From Desulforamulus hydrothermalis Lam5 = DSM 18033 (GTDB lineage Bacteria > Bacillota > Desulfotomaculia > Desulfotomaculales > Desulfotomaculaceae), in assembly GCF_000315365.1 (NCBI RefSeq), contig NZ_CAOS01000003.1, forward strand, positions 186,001-250,000: a stretch of 64,000 nucleotides of DNA, given 5' to 3'. The position numbers were made by a program, and so were the translations under genes. Positions within the stretch are counted from its first letter, which is position 1; the number at the start of each line of letters is the position of its first letter. The notes beneath the pieces are model-generated. The model was not told the DNA's origin and ran no database searches. It saw only the letters and a list, made by a program, of their open reading frames with translations. This document shows positions 35,212 through 41,620 of the stretch, piece by piece.

Positions 35212-36333
35212 TCATTTGTACAAAAAATATCCTATAATAGCTAATATTGCCAGAACAAGTGCTGCCACAGGCAGCCAAGATGGCGAGCCCGCCGCAGGCC
35301 GGGCAACCGGTGCCGTTTGGGCCAACATGTCAGTAGCGGAGTGTAATTGAGGCGGGGGCTTTACTGTATCCACTGTGCAGCTTTTAGGCACAAAAGGCAC
35401 CAACCGGCTGCTTTTTTTCTTGCTTTTTATTCTTGACGGCCCTACAATATCCGGGCTGTTAGGACGATCAATATAACGATAACCGCTTGGTAAAGGCAGT
35501 ATAACATGTGCAGCCGGCGCCGCCGGCAGATAAGGCTGGGATATTTGATCAGTCACGCAATTGGCCGGTATAAAGGGCAAGGAAGCTGTTATTTTAACCC
35601 GCCTGCCATATCCGCCGCCTACAATATCCGGCGCCGGGCCGGCTAAAGCCGGGTAAGGGTTAATCAACCGCTTTTTGACCGCTTGCGGCTGCCTGATATA
35701 TACAGTTGCAGTTTGATTCGTGATGCATTGAGGGGGTACAAAAACTGTCGGCCGGCTTTGGGGGCGTCGTTTTCTCCTTACAGTTAAAATAATTTCATTA
35801 GCGGCCGTTTTTCGTTGGCTGACCACCGGTACAACCGGACTTGAAATTGCCGGCGGCAAACAGATATACGCCCGGGCTACCTGGTCGGTAAGACAGCCGG
35901 CCGGTACAAACCGGCTTGTTCCCTTAAACCTTTTTCTGCCTGTTACTTGCCGGTACGGGTAAAAAGATTTGACAGGGGATACTGAAGGTAGGGCAGCTAC
36001 CTTTGATATGGCGTCAGTCAAACAGCTAACCGGTACAAAGGGAGTTATGGCAGGATATCGTTTTTTTCTGACGGCCTTTTTTACCGGTTTTCCTGCGTAA
36101 ATTACTGCTTGACCGCCTGCAGACGTGTGGTTTGTTATTAAGGGCAGGGAGCATTGCTGTTGGAGGCAGGTGGCATCAACAAACGCCCCCTGGTCCTGCT
36201 TTCTTTTCTTTTTCGCAAGGCAGGTGTAATCGGGGACTTTTACTTCACTGCCTCGTGAGGTAAAAAGAATAATCTTCTTTCGTTTAACCGGCTCCCTGGT
36301 TACTTTGTTGTTTTTTTTCCTTCTTTTAGCCAA
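35212..36333 (-). CDS. Basic tail-anchored protein with repeated F-V-P-x-x-C motifs
   Basis: About 373 residues; I do not recognise the family. It is very Lys/Arg-rich and carries repeated units of about 43-60 residues, each ending in a basic patch then F-[VI]-P-x-x-C-[LIV]-T-[DN]. In GTG numbering the motifs are FVPVSCLTD (102), FVPAGCLTD (145), FVPPQCITN (201), FIPANCVTD (257) and FVPKSCTVD (317), with weaker forms at 36 and 54. A single C-terminal hydrophobic helix (residues 356-375, WLPVAALVLAILAIIGYFLY) ends in Lys, so it looks tail-anchored. TTG at 36333 follows AAGGGGTGG; GTG at 36342 is the alternative. It is divergent from a small coiled-coil gene. Confidence 0.7.
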   Translation of the reverse strand: MAKRRKKNNKVTREPVKRKKIILFTSRGSEVKVPDYTCLAKKKRKQDQGAFVDATCLQQQCSLPLITNHTSAGGQAVIYAGKPVKKAVRKKRYPAITPFVPVSCLTDAISKVAALPSVSPVKSFYPYRQVTGRKRFKGTSRFVPAGCLTDQVARAYICLPPAISSPVVPVVSQRKTAANEIILTVRRKRRPQSRPTVFVPPQCITNQTATVYIRQPQAVKKRLINPYPALAGPAPDIVGGGYGRRVKITASLPFIPANCVTDQISQPYLPAAPAAHVILPLPSGYRYIDRPNSPDIVGPSRIKSKKKSSRLVPFVPKSCTVDTVKPPPQLHSATDMLAQTAPVARPAAGSPSWLPVAALVLAILAIIGYFLYK

Positions 36334-36500
36334 AAAGTCCACCCCTTTTCTTTTGGCCTTTTTTCATCTTAAAACAAGTATATTAAGCAAGTCCGCTAAA
36401 GATTTTTGTTTTTAAAATTTTCAGTCAGATAAATATTGCATAAAGAAACACCAATTCTCAGCCACAGCAATATTATGGGAAAAAAGGCAGGTGTTTCTTC

Positions 36501-36743
36501 GTGTGGCAGGAAACTGAGGAACTGAAACAGTTATGCCAAAAAGAAATTCAATCCTTGCGGCGTCAAATTGCGGCAGCCAGGGGGAGCTTTTTCCCCCGCT
36601 GGGACGCTAAAGCAACCATTCAAAAAGCGGAAGAAAAAATAGAAAAGATTCAACAGTTGTTGGTTAAATTAGACAACCTAACGGAACAAGTTATCCCGGT
36701 AATAAACGATATTAAAGAAATTATTGGTGTCAAACAGCGATAG
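36501..36743 (+). CDS. Small coiled-coil protein, unknown
   Basis: 80 residues starting at GTG 36501 behind AGGTG. It is highly helical, with a heptad-like pattern from LKQLCQKEIQSLRRQIAAAR through ATIQKAEEKIEKIQQLLVKL, and has no transmembrane segment. The only aromatic cluster is GSFFPRW in mid-protein. I recognise no family. It is divergent from the Cys-repeat protein 157 bases away and is followed by its own terminator. Its RBS lies in one arm of a 10-bp inverted repeat (36443-36452 with 36490-36499), so the start could be occluded in RNA. Confidence 0.6.
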   Translation: MWQETEELKQLCQKEIQSLRRQIAAARGSFFPRWDAKATIQKAEEKIEKIQQLLVKLDNLTEQVIPVINDIKEIIGVKQR

Positions 36744-36766
36744 GATGGCATCAGCACATAAGAGAA

Positions 36767-36812
36767 ACGGGGTGTCGCCGAGCCGGGTGGCCGGTTCGTT
36801 GCGGCACCCCGT
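36767..36812 (+). terminator. Terminator after the small coiled-coil gene
   Basis: ACGGGGTG..CGC pairs with GCG..CACCCCGT around a GC-rich loop, followed by TTTTGGGG. Confidence 0.6.
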
Positions 36813-36919
36813 TTTGGGGTTCGGCTCCTTGATTAAAGATTTACCCGGCCGGTGAAGATAAGGAAAGGATTTAACAGCAAGCATAGCGAATTTTGTATTA
36901 TACGAAAGGAGGGAGTAGT

Positions 36920-37003
36920 TTGGACTGGACAAGCATTGGTTCGTTTCTGGCGCTGGCTGTTATTGTTTTTTTAATTTTTCGCATGATCGGCAAAGGCGGT
37001 TGA
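36920..37003 (+). CDS. 27-residue single-span membrane protein
   Basis: TTG at 36920 is preceded by AAAGGAGGGAG, a strong Shine-Dalgarno. The peptide is Met-DWTSIGSFLALAVIVFLIF followed by RMIGKGG and TGA at 37001. It has one hydrophobic helix with a positive C-terminal end, as in many small membrane proteins. No homologue is recognised. It is followed by a hairpin terminator at 37058. Confidence 0.55.
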   Translation: MDWTSIGSFLALAVIVFLIFRMIGKGG

Positions 37004-37057
37004 GGTTGCAGGTAAGCTGTACAGTTGGTACAGTTTAAACTTTCGTTAGAAGGTATT

Positions 37058-37086
37058 AAGGGCGCAATCAGGATGATTGCGCCCTT
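37058..37086 (+). terminator. Hairpin after the 27-residue gene, abutting an element remnant
   Basis: Perfect 12-bp stem AAGGGCGCAATC/GATTGCGCCCTT. No U-tract follows; instead a decayed MITE end starts at the next base. Confidence 0.7.
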
Positions 37087-37134
37087 CGAGCGTCGACAAA
37101 CATTTATCGATGTTATAATCCTATTTAGATCCGG
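37087..37134 (-). mobile_element. Decayed end of the MITE-like element
   Basis: GCGTCGACAAACATTTATCG, then TGTTATAATCC and ATCCGG align over 48 bases with the start of copy E and the inverted right end of copies A-D. No second end was found. The region 37135-37220 shows only faint similarity to the element core. Confidence 0.6.
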
Positions 37135-37220
37135 ACAACGCACCGGCAGCACTATAATTCTCCGGTTGCCATTGGGGTTGCCAAAGAGACGCCCGCCTGG
37201 CCCGGAAAATTAAAAGAAAA

Positions 37221-37237
37221 AAGCCCCTTAAGGGCTT
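37221..37237 (-). terminator. Terminator after tRNA-Val
   Basis: AAGCCCTTAAGGGGCTT hairpin followed on the minus strand by TTTTCTTTTAATTTT, immediately after the encoded CCA. Confidence 0.8.
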
Positions 37238-37238
37238 C

Positions 37239-37315
37239 TGGTGGGACGTACTGGAATCGAACCAGTGACCTCTGCGATGTCAACGCAGCACTCTAACCAT
37301 CTGAGCTAACGTCCC
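37239..37315 (-). tRNA. tRNA-Val (anticodon GAC)
   Basis: Minus strand 77 bases. GGGACGT pairs with ACGTCCC, D-arm AGCTCAGATGGTTAGAGT, anticodon stem CTGCG/CGCAG with loop TTGACAT (anticodon GAC), T-arm GGTTCGAATCC, discriminator A and an encoded CCA. Confidence 0.96.
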
Positions 37316-37339
37316 TTATCTCCTGCAGTTGCATTACTT

Positions 37340-37368
37340 ATTATGCACAATAGCAGCTAAAAAGTCAA
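37340..37368 (-). promoter_or_regulatory. Promoter of tRNA-Val
   Basis: Minus strand TTGACT, 17 bases, CATAAT, about 25 bases upstream of the tRNA. The rest of the gap to 37536 shows no other clear feature. Confidence 0.75.
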
Positions 37369-37536
37369 GCATAAATTAGATAAACCTAACAAATGCTCTG
37401 GCAGCAGCTAACAGGGAATTATTAAACCGCCTGTATATTCATCTTTATCAATAATGCGATCTTGGCTGTAAAATCTGTGGCTTAGTTAATAATCCCCTGT
37501 CTGCATATACCAGGGCACCTATCTATTTTGGCCGTA

Positions 37537-38709
37537 CTAGCTAAACCAACGTTTGAACCAGGATAAGCGGTCTACCCGGCGGTTAGCCACCAAATCCACC
37601 GCAGCGATCTCCCGGCCGTTAAGATAATAGGTGGCTGTGCCCAGTTTGCTGCCCTGTTTAACCGGTGCAGCCGGAGCGGGAGCTAAGGTTATCCGGCGTA
37701 CCACTTTTTCTGTATCGCTTGCCACAAGGTATGCTTCAACCTTTTGAGCTGCCACCAGGGTGACTTTTTTATCTGTCCCGCCGATTACCGGCAGTTCTGC
37801 CATCACTTCATCCTTTTCGGCCAGCACAACCGGTTTTACCTCGGTAAAGCCGTATGTCAAAAGTTTAATGGCATCCGACCAGCGATTACTGCTGTGCAGG
37901 ATGACAGCCACCAATTGTCTGCCCTCTCTGGTGGCGGAAGCAATTAAACAGTTGCCCGCCCGTGGGGTGGTTCCGGTTTTAACACCGTCAATCCCTTTAA
38001 AATCTGATTGGAGCAGGCGGTTGGTGTTATGCAGCACCAGCCGACGCACAGGCAGCCGGTCAGCCGCGCCGCCTGTTTTCAATTCATCCCGGTTCGGCAG
38101 CCAGGTAATGGTAGCTTCCTGAGTCTTGACCAGTTCGGCAAACGTTTTATTTTTTAAGGCATAAGAAGCAAGTATAGCCAGGTCCTTAGCTGTGGTGTAA
38201 TGATCGGGGTGATGAAATCCGTTGGTATTAGCGAAATGGGTATGCAGCATTCCCAGGGCCCGGGCTTTGTCATTCATCATTTTGACAAACATATCATGGC
38301 TGCCGCCAATATGTTCGGCAATAGCAACAGTGGAATCGTTAGCTGAATGCATCAAGGCGGCTTTAAGTAAATCCTCCAAATACAACCTGTCACCGGTTTG
38401 CAGCCCAATATCCTGGCCCATGGAAATAACTGCCGCCTTTTTGCTTACCGTAACTACATCTTTAAGATTGCCGTTTTCGATTGCCAGAATGGCGGTCATT
38501 ACTTTCGTTAAACTGGCAGGCTCCCGCCGCTTGTCTCCTTCTTTTTCGTAATAAATTAGACCGGTGGCCGTATCCATTAAACAGGCCGCAGAAGCTTTAA
38601 CCTCAGGCAGCTTTTGCTCCGGCAGTGGATTGGCATGGCCCTCGGCAAGATAACTCAAACTCAAACATATTGCCAGCATAAAAATCCTACTGATTTTTTT
38701 AATATTCAC
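37537..38709 (-). CDS. dacF: D-alanyl-D-alanine carboxypeptidase (DacF-type)
   Basis: 390 residues. Signal peptide FMLAICLSLSYLAEGHA, then the penicillin-binding serine peptidase S11 domain with SLTK (active Ser), SAN in HSANDSTVAIAEH and KTGTT. A C-terminal PBP5-type beta domain (ADTEKVVRRITLAP region) follows. It trims stem pentapeptides of peptidoglycan; DacF-type enzymes act in spore cortex formation. The frame is open to 38847, but GTG at 38709 (MNIKKISRIFM) with GGGAGG upstream directly begins the signal peptide. It is divergent from pdaB. Confidence 0.9.
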   Translation of the reverse strand: MNIKKISRIFMLAICLSLSYLAEGHANPLPEQKLPEVKASAACLMDTATGLIYYEKEGDKRREPASLTKVMTAILAIENGNLKDVVTVSKKAAVISMGQDIGLQTGDRLYLEDLLKAALMHSANDSTVAIAEHIGGSHDMFVKMMNDKARALGMLHTHFANTNGFHHPDHYTTAKDLAILASYALKNKTFAELVKTQEATITWLPNRDELKTGGAADRLPVRRLVLHNTNRLLQSDFKGIDGVKTGTTPRAGNCLIASATREGRQLVAVILHSSNRWSDAIKLLTYGFTEVKPVVLAEKDEVMAELPVIGGTDKKVTLVAAQKVEAYLVASDTEKVVRRITLAPAPAAPVKQGSKLGTATYYLNGREIAAVDLVANRRVDRLSWFKRWFS

Positions 38710-38837
38710 CTTGTATCCGCCTCCCTGCCTATTTTTTCTCTCTAAGGGCCGACCCATAACAGGTAACAATTGCAATAAAATATCATATTTGCCAAGGCAG
38801 GCAAGTATTAATAATTGACAGGGAGGTGTTTTGTAAA

Positions 38838-39584
38838 ATGAAGGCATATATTTTTGATTGGCGCAAATGCAGAAAACAGTTAATGCTGCTGGGTGCCATA
38901 TTTATTTGTGCGTTATTTTTCGGTACCTTACTTTACCGCCAGCAAGCGGTGACGGTGACAGGAAAAAAATATGCAATTTATAAAGTTAAAACCGATGAAA
39001 AAGTGGCAGCCTTAACCTTTGATATCAGTTGGGGAACCAAAGTACCCGGCCCGGTACTCGATACTTTAAAAAGGTATGATGTTAAATGCACGTTTTTTGT
39101 ATCCGGTCCCTGGGTAGTTAAGCATCCTGAATTTCCGCAGCGGATTGTATCCGAAGGCCATGAAATTGCCAGCCATGGCGAAGAACATGTAAATCTCAGC
39201 CAGTATAACAAAGAAGAAATAAAGAAAAATATACTCGCTGCCCATGAAAAAATAAAACAAGTAACCGGCGTCGCACCTAACCTTATCCGTACCCCTAACG
39301 GTGACTGGAATAACTTGGTTTTAACTGCCGCCGAAGAACTTAATTATAAAGTAATTCAATGGAGTGCGGATTCCCTGGACTGGAAAAAACCAGGCGTTGA
39401 TGTTATTGTCAATAATGTGTTAAAAAAGGTTAAGCCGGGAGCCATTATATTAATGCATGCCAGCGATACCTGTCTGCAAACGCCGGCTGCTCTGCCACCG
39501 GTGCTGGAGGGACTGCAAAAGCAGGGGTACCGCTTGGTGACGGTATCAGAACTGCTGACCATGGGGTCTCCTGCCATTGATTAA
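38838..39584 (+). CDS. pdaB: Polysaccharide deacetylase, PdaB-like sporulation type
   Basis: 248 residues. An N-terminal membrane anchor (LMLLGAIFICALFFGTLLY) precedes a NodB-type deacetylase domain: ALTFDISWGTKVPGPVLDTL (catalytic Asp), CTFFVSGPWVVKHPEF, GHEIASHGEEHVNLSQY (metal His pair) and RTPNGDWN. This follows the PdaB pattern, a spore-cortex-related enzyme in Bacillus, and the neighbour dacF fits that role. ATG at 38838 lies behind GGGAGGTG; an upstream in-frame GTG overlaps the RBS. It ends at a hairpin duplicated by MITE copy B. Confidence 0.88.
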   Translation: MKAYIFDWRKCRKQLMLLGAIFICALFFGTLLYRQQAVTVTGKKYAIYKVKTDEKVAALTFDISWGTKVPGPVLDTLKRYDVKCTFFVSGPWVVKHPEFPQRIVSEGHEIASHGEEHVNLSQYNKEEIKKNILAAHEKIKQVTGVAPNLIRTPNGDWNNLVLTAAEELNYKVIQWSADSLDWKKPGVDVIVNNVLKKVKPGAIILMHASDTCLQTPAALPPVLEGLQKQGYRLVTVSELLTMGSPAID

Positions 39585-39594
39585 ACAGGCAAAA

Positions 39595-39616
39595 ATTCAG
39601 GGCAAGTCCCTGTATT
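39595..39616 (+). terminator. Hairpin after pdaB, left copy of a 22-bp duplication
   Basis: CAGGG/CCCTG stem-loop within a 22-base sequence repeated at 39882-39903 with one mismatch. The element follows directly. Confidence 0.65.
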
Positions 39617-39881
39617 CAGAGTATCGACAAAGGTTGTAAAACAAAGTGAGGTGGTTTTATGATCCCCCCCCCCCTGACTAGTCGACGCGTGGCCACAGCT
39701 CTTGATGAGCGAAAGGAGCCATTGGGGGGGCGCCCACAGGATGTGGGCGCCAGCCGAACCGGGCCAGGATGGCCCGTTTGAGGCGACCCCAAGGGCGACC
39801 GGAGCGAATCACAGTGCTGTCGGTGCGTAGACCGGAGCCAAAGGGGATCATAAACCACCGCTAATGTTTGGCAACACTCTG
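39617..39881 (+). mobile_element. MITE-like element, copy B, with primer-like insert
   Basis: 265 bp, same ends and core as copies A and D. Between the left repeat and the core (39664-39694) the usual sequence is replaced by an 11-C run and TGACTAGTCGACGCGTGGCC, without change in length. That string contains SpeI, SalI and MluI sites in a row and looks like a laboratory primer tail. A 7-G run at 39724-39730, where copies A and D read GGGGTGG, is a second possible base-calling error. It is flanked by a 22-bp hairpin duplication. Confidence 0.8.
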
Positions 39882-39903
39882 ATTCAGGGCAAGTCCCTGA
39901 ATT
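39882..39903 (+). terminator. Hairpin, right copy of the 22-bp duplication
   Basis: ATTCAGGGCAAGTCCCTGAA followed by TTATTTTAC; the U-rich tract lies after this distal copy. Confidence 0.65.
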
Positions 39904-40044
39904 ATTTTACTTGGCCTTATACCTTTTAAAATTAAACCTAATAATATATGATAACCCGGTAAGAATTGCCTGGTTCTTTTCAAAACATCCCGGTTCTGAT
40001 ATATTAATGCTGGGCCGCAATCGATGAGTTAGGGGTTATCTATA

Positions 40045-40746
40045 ATGATAAAACGTAAAAGTTTTATATTAATTGCCGTATGCATAATTGTGACAGCTGC
40101 TCTGTATTATACCCGAAATACGCACTGGCACTTTTGGGGTAGCTCACCACTCTATAGCAGTCCGGAACAATTGGCAGACTATCTGCGCTCCTTTGGTGCC
40201 ATGACGGTTGTTATCAGTTTGTTGCTGATGGTACTGCAGACACTGTTTACACCCTTGCCGCTGTTTTTGCTGGCAGGGGCCAACGGTTTTATCTTTGGCC
40301 TCTGGTACGGCATCCTAATAACCTTAACCGGTTCTGTCATCGGTTCCTCCATCGCCTTCTTCCTGGCCAGGGGATTTGGCCGGGGGCTGGTTTGCCGCTT
40401 TGTCAAAGAAACCCAAATGTCCAAAGTGGATCGCATGAGCTGCCATAAAGGCCCCTGGATGGTCTTTATGGCCCGTTTAATCCCGGTCATACCTTCCAGC
40501 ATCATCAGCTATGTGGCGGGTTTAAGCAAGATGACCTTCCGGGGTTTTTTTATCGCCACCGCCGTAGGCAAACTGCCCGAAATTATTATTTATACCGCCC
40601 TGGGACACAGTTTTAGCGTGGCGGAAGGTATGGCCACCAAGATAACTTTACTGCTGATCCTGCTAACCTTGCTGGCCTGGCCGTTAATTTCAAGAAAACT
40701 AAAAAAAACCTCCGGTGAGGCCCCTCCCAAGACACCCCCGGGATAA
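40045..40746 (+). CDS. TVP38/TMEM64 (VTT domain) membrane protein
   Basis: 233 residues. It has an N-terminal transmembrane segment and a VTT/DedA-superfamily core: TPLPLFLLAGANGFIFGLWY, GSVIGSSIAFFLARGFGRGL, and FMARLIPVIPSSIISYVAGL with GLSKMTFRGFFIATAVGKLP. Relatives are implicated in membrane lipid scrambling and envelope homeostasis. The stop codon lies inside a terminator hairpin that MITE copy C has duplicated. The gene is flanked by two direct copies of the element (B and C) and is convergent with a DedA gene. Confidence 0.88.
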   Translation: MIKRKSFILIAVCIIVTAALYYTRNTHWHFWGSSPLYSSPEQLADYLRSFGAMTVVISLLLMVLQTLFTPLPLFLLAGANGFIFGLWYGILITLTGSVIGSSIAFFLARGFGRGLVCRFVKETQMSKVDRMSCHKGPWMVFMARLIPVIPSSIISYVAGLSKMTFRGFFIATAVGKLPEIIIYTALGHSFSVAEGMATKITLLLILLTLLAWPLISRKLKKTSGEAPPKTPPG

Positions 40747-40755
40747 TACCCGGGG
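40736..40755 (+). terminator. Hairpin at the TVP38 stop, left copy of a 20-bp duplication
   Basis: CCCCGGGATAATACCCGGGG overlaps the stop codon; an identical copy follows the element at 40903-40922. Confidence 0.75.
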
Positions 40756-40901
40756 CAGACTGTCGACAAAGGTTGTAAAACAAAGTGAGGTGGTTTTATG
40801 ATCCCCTGTCGGCGACTTGTCGAAGCACCGGTCACAGCACTTGATGAGCGTAAGGAGCCAAAGGGGATCATAAACCACCGCTAATGTTTGGCAACACTCT
40901 G
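40756..40901 (+). mobile_element. MITE-like element, copy C, internally deleted (146 bp)
   Basis: Same ends as A, B and D, but the core between two GGAGCC hexamers is missing, leaving one GGAGCC followed by AAAGGGGATCATAAACC. This is a deletion between short direct repeats. It is in the same orientation as copy B, about 875 bases away. It is flanked by a perfect 20-bp duplication of a terminator hairpin. Confidence 0.88.
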
Positions 40902-40922
40902 ACCCCGGGATAATACCCGGGG
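40902..40922 (-). terminator. Hairpin, right copy, next to the dedA stop
   Basis: CCCCGGG/CCCGGGG stem followed on the plus strand by TTATCTTTT. It sits between the element and the dedA stop codon. Confidence 0.7.
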
Positions 40923-41543
40923 TTATCTTTTGGCTTGCCGCTTGCGATACAAACAGTACATCAGGATACCTCCCAACAATATGAGCACCACAACATCCGC
41001 CCGATGAAACCAGGGCTTTATGGCCTGCCAGTTTTCACCCAGGGCATAACCGGCATAAACCAGTAAGATACTCCAGGGCAGTGATCCCAATACAGTATAG
41101 AAGACAAATTTTTGCAAATTCATACCGGCAATGCCGGCGGGCAGTGAAATAAAAGTACGAACAACGGGCATTAACCGGGTAAAAAAAACGGTAGCTTCGC
41201 CGTAACGGGCAAACCAACGGTCGGCCATCATCAGTTTTTGACGGTTAAGGCCAAGGCAGCGGCCGTATTTTTCCAAAAAAGGCCTGCCGCCAAGGCGCCC
41301 CAGGCAGTAAGAAACCACCGAACCAAAGGTACCTCCCAGGGTACCTGCCAGCACAGTCCACCAAAAATCCAACCGCCCGCAAAACACCAGGTAGCCGCCA
41401 AAGGGCAGTATCACTTCACTGGGCAGGGGAATGTTGGCGCTTTCCAGGGCCATGCCGACAGCAATCCCCCAGTAGCCCAGGGCACCGATCACTGTAGTCA
41501 GCCATTGCCAAACGGTATCAATTAAGTTTGTTAATTCAGCCAT
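40923..41543 (-). CDS. dedA: DedA family membrane protein
   Basis: 206 residues. DedA landmarks: ALESANIPLPSEVILPFGGY, GTLGGTFGSVVSYCLGRLGG, and FFTRLMPVVRTFISLPAGIA with GMNLQKFVFYTVLGSLPWS. Relatives flip undecaprenyl phosphate or phosphatidyl lipids and support envelope integrity. It is convergent with the VTT gene, so two members of one superfamily end at the same duplicated terminator. It is followed upstream by ctpA, which has its own terminator. Confidence 0.93.
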   Translation of the reverse strand: MAELTNLIDTVWQWLTTVIGALGYWGIAVGMALESANIPLPSEVILPFGGYLVFCGRLDFWWTVLAGTLGGTFGSVVSYCLGRLGGRPFLEKYGRCLGLNRQKLMMADRWFARYGEATVFFTRLMPVVRTFISLPAGIAGMNLQKFVFYTVLGSLPWSILLVYAGYALGENWQAIKPWFHRADVVVLILLGGILMYCLYRKRQAKR

Positions 41544-41592
41544 CTCCCCCCTCCTTCTCTGTTTTTTAAAAATATGACTTCAATGGCAAAAA

Positions 41593-41620
41593 AATACCGG
41601 CGGAACTTCCCGCCGGTATT
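41593..41620 (-). terminator. Terminator after ctpA
   Basis: AATACCGGCGG/CCGCCGGTATT 11-bp stem followed on the minus strand by TTTTTTGCC; it overlaps the ctpA stop. Confidence 0.85.
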
